The translations under genes were made by a program, and so were the position numbers. DNA of 64,000 bases from Ostreococcus mediterraneus (lineage: Eukaryota > Chlorophyta > Mamiellophyceae > Mamiellales > Bathycoccaceae). Shown here piece after piece: positions 62,979 through 64,000 of this stretch. The DNA is taken from NCBI GenBank assembly GCA_012295225.1, contig WMKK01000005.1, positions 440,958 to 504,957 of the forward strand, given 5' to 3'. The notes beneath the pieces were generated by a model. It was given only the letters and a program-made list of their open reading frames with translations. It was not told the DNA's origin and ran no database searches. Numbering within the stretch: the stretch's first letter is position 1; each line of letters begins with the position of its first letter.

Positions 62979-63608
62979 CTATTTTTTTGTTTCATCCGGT
63001 GAATCACCCGCGAACGCCTTGCCTTTCAACGCCGGCACTGGATCTTCGTTCTTGGGATAATCACCATAACAATATTTCGCCGCGGTCACGTAGGTGTTCT
63101 CATGAAACGTCACGCTCGGTTGCGTGCGGCAACGATTCGCGCAATACGCAAAGGCGTCAGAAAAATATCCCGTCACCACTTGATTCCTTCCCCTGGCGTG
63201 CGCCTCCATCGCCTTATGCACATCATGCGATGGTCCTTGACAACACGACACGCACGCGTCGTATGCGGAACAGCATCGTGTGCTCGCGGCGTCGCATCCT
63301 TCGCACGCGAAACGCGTAGACGTCTCGGGACAACATCCCGTGGACCAATCCGCGTCGTACCACGCACACGTCGCCCCGCGATCGTCCGCGATGCGCGTTG
63401 CATCGACGTGCGTCGTCGAGCACGCCGACGATTTGACTGGTTCCGCCGCAATCGCTTCCGAAGACGTCGTAGAATCAGCGTCTGGAAACTCACGCGCGCG
63501 AGCCCCGCGCCCCGCGCCGGTCGCGGCGATCACCGCCACGAACGCCGCCGCCAGCGCGCGCGACGCGGACACCGACGCATTCGTGCGCCGCATCGTCCGC
63601 GCGCGCAT
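62979..63608 (-). CDS. SPRING (C12orf49)-like Golgi membrane protein
   Basis: 209 residues. N-terminus basic with one hydrophobic segment (ALAAAFVAVIAATGAGRGAR), i.e. a type II anchor or signal, then a Cys-rich lumenal part: STGCCPETSTRFACEGCDAA, RCCSAYDACVSCCQGP, then FAYCANRCRTQPSVTFHENT and AAKYCYGDYP. This Cys spacing and the CC-x-x-YxxCVSCC and HENxYxxxxKYCYG blocks match animal SPRING, which activates the site-1 protease that cleaves SREBP. Algae lack a clear SREBP, so here the role may be site-1 protease maturation for other substrates (inference). The frame opens at a GTG at 63680; the first ATG is 63608. Divergent from the TyrRS gene. Confidence 0.82.
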   Translation of the reverse strand: MRARTMRRTNASVSASRALAAAFVAVIAATGAGRGARAREFPDADSTTSSEAIAAEPVKSSACSTTHVDATRIADDRGATCAWYDADWSTGCCPETSTRFACEGCDAASTRCCSAYDACVSCCQGPSHDVHKAMEAHARGRNQVVTGYFSDAFAYCANRCRTQPSVTFHENTYVTAAKYCYGDYPKNEDPVPALKGKAFAGDSPDETKK

Positions 63609-63748
63609 CGCTCGCACACGCGCGTCGACGCGCGTCGGCGTGTGTGGATTACGCGCCGAAAAAGTCGCGCTGCCGCACACGGCGACGCGCGCGCACGCAG
63701 GGGCGCACGCACGGACGCACGGCAGGCGACGAGCGCACGATAGACGCG

Positions 63749-64000
63749 ATGTCCACGGACGCGAGCGAGGTCACGGCGGCGATGGCGGCGGCGACGGTGA
63801 ACGACGACGGCGCCGATGCGAACCCGGTGCACGAACCTAGCGGGTTGACGCTGAACGTGCGACACGAACTCGCGTTGTCGATCGCGGAGGAATGCATTCA
63901 AGCGGATGAGTTGCGACGATTACTGGAGAAGAAACCCATGCCAGTGTGCTACGATGGGTTCGAGCCGTCTGGGCGCATGCACATCGCGCAAGGGGTGATG
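63749..64000 (+). CDS. Tyrosyl-tRNA synthetase, 5' end (runs off the right edge)
   Basis: First 84 codons. An Ala-rich N-terminus (MSTDASEVTAAMAAATVNDD), then a conserved helix (RHELALSIAEECIQADELRR) and the class I start PVCYDGFEPSGRMHIAQGVM, with HIAQG in place of HIGH, as in eukaryotic/archaeal-type TyrRS. No transit peptide is obvious, so cytosolic is likely. The rest lies beyond the window. Confidence 0.85.
   Translation, partial: MSTDASEVTAAMAAATVNDDGADANPVHEPSGLTLNVRHELALSIAEECIQADELRRLLEKKPMPVCYDGFEPSGRMHIAQGVM

Overview
The window is nuclear DNA of a very compact, GC-rich green picoalga. Gene content (plant-type SAC9, CRTISO-like oxidoreductase, CDSP32-like thioredoxin, thylakoid-lumen cyclophilin and pentapeptide protein, fused HPPK-DHPS), the short intergenic gaps, frequent divergent and convergent pairing and sparse short introns all point to a prasinophyte of the Mamiellales, most like Ostreococcus. 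I cannot settle the species. I see no rRNA, tRNA, CRISPR array, transposon or virus-like element.

Layout. 0-9.8 kb, mostly minus strand: 5' part of MSH6, a pyruvate dehydrogenase E1-beta carrying its own lipoyl domain, a Snapin-like gene (plus), spliced UMP1, a GT25-like glycosyltransferase, a plastid membrane protein, an RCC1-like protein and a spliced secreted protein. 10-24 kb: SAC9 (minus) and APC1 (plus) share a repeat-rich bidirectional promoter; then a lumenal cyclophilin, a SAP plus HN1/Jupiter-like protein, and a MORN-SET-methyltransferase fusion. 24-32.4 kb: three consecutive minus-strand secreted or cell-surface genes, the least housekeeping-like part. 32.5-48.5 kb: DNA 3'-phosphatase, PABPN1, a plastid protein, glyoxalase II, RPAP1, ZCCHC10-like, DHX29-like helicase and an ankyrin-LRR-KH protein. 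48.7-64 kb: DMT transporter, NOX/ferric-reductase-like protein with an extra membrane insert, CRTISO-like enzyme, CDSP32-like protein without a CxxC, lumenal pentapeptide protein, Y14, PCNA, HPPK-DHPS, a SPRING/C12orf49-like protein and the start of a tyrosyl-tRNA synthetase.

Shared logic. DNA replication and repair (MSH6, PNKP-type phosphatase, PCNA), RNA metabolism (PABPN1, Y14, DHX29, RPAP1), proteolysis and cell cycle (APC1, UMP1) and plastid upkeep are interleaved without operons; regulation seems to run through shared divergent promoters.

Nine introns were placed by hand in eight genes. Each has a GT donor and an AG acceptor, and each has the hexamer ACTAAC or ACTGAC 23-54 nt before the acceptor, a consistent branch-site signal. 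Several genes carry TGTAATT shortly after their stop, resembling the chlorophyte polyadenylation signal. The most unusual protein-level observations are the domain fusions (lipoyl-E1beta, MORN-SET-MTase, ankyrin-LRR-KH, SAP-HN1, split NOX) and the surface-protein cluster.
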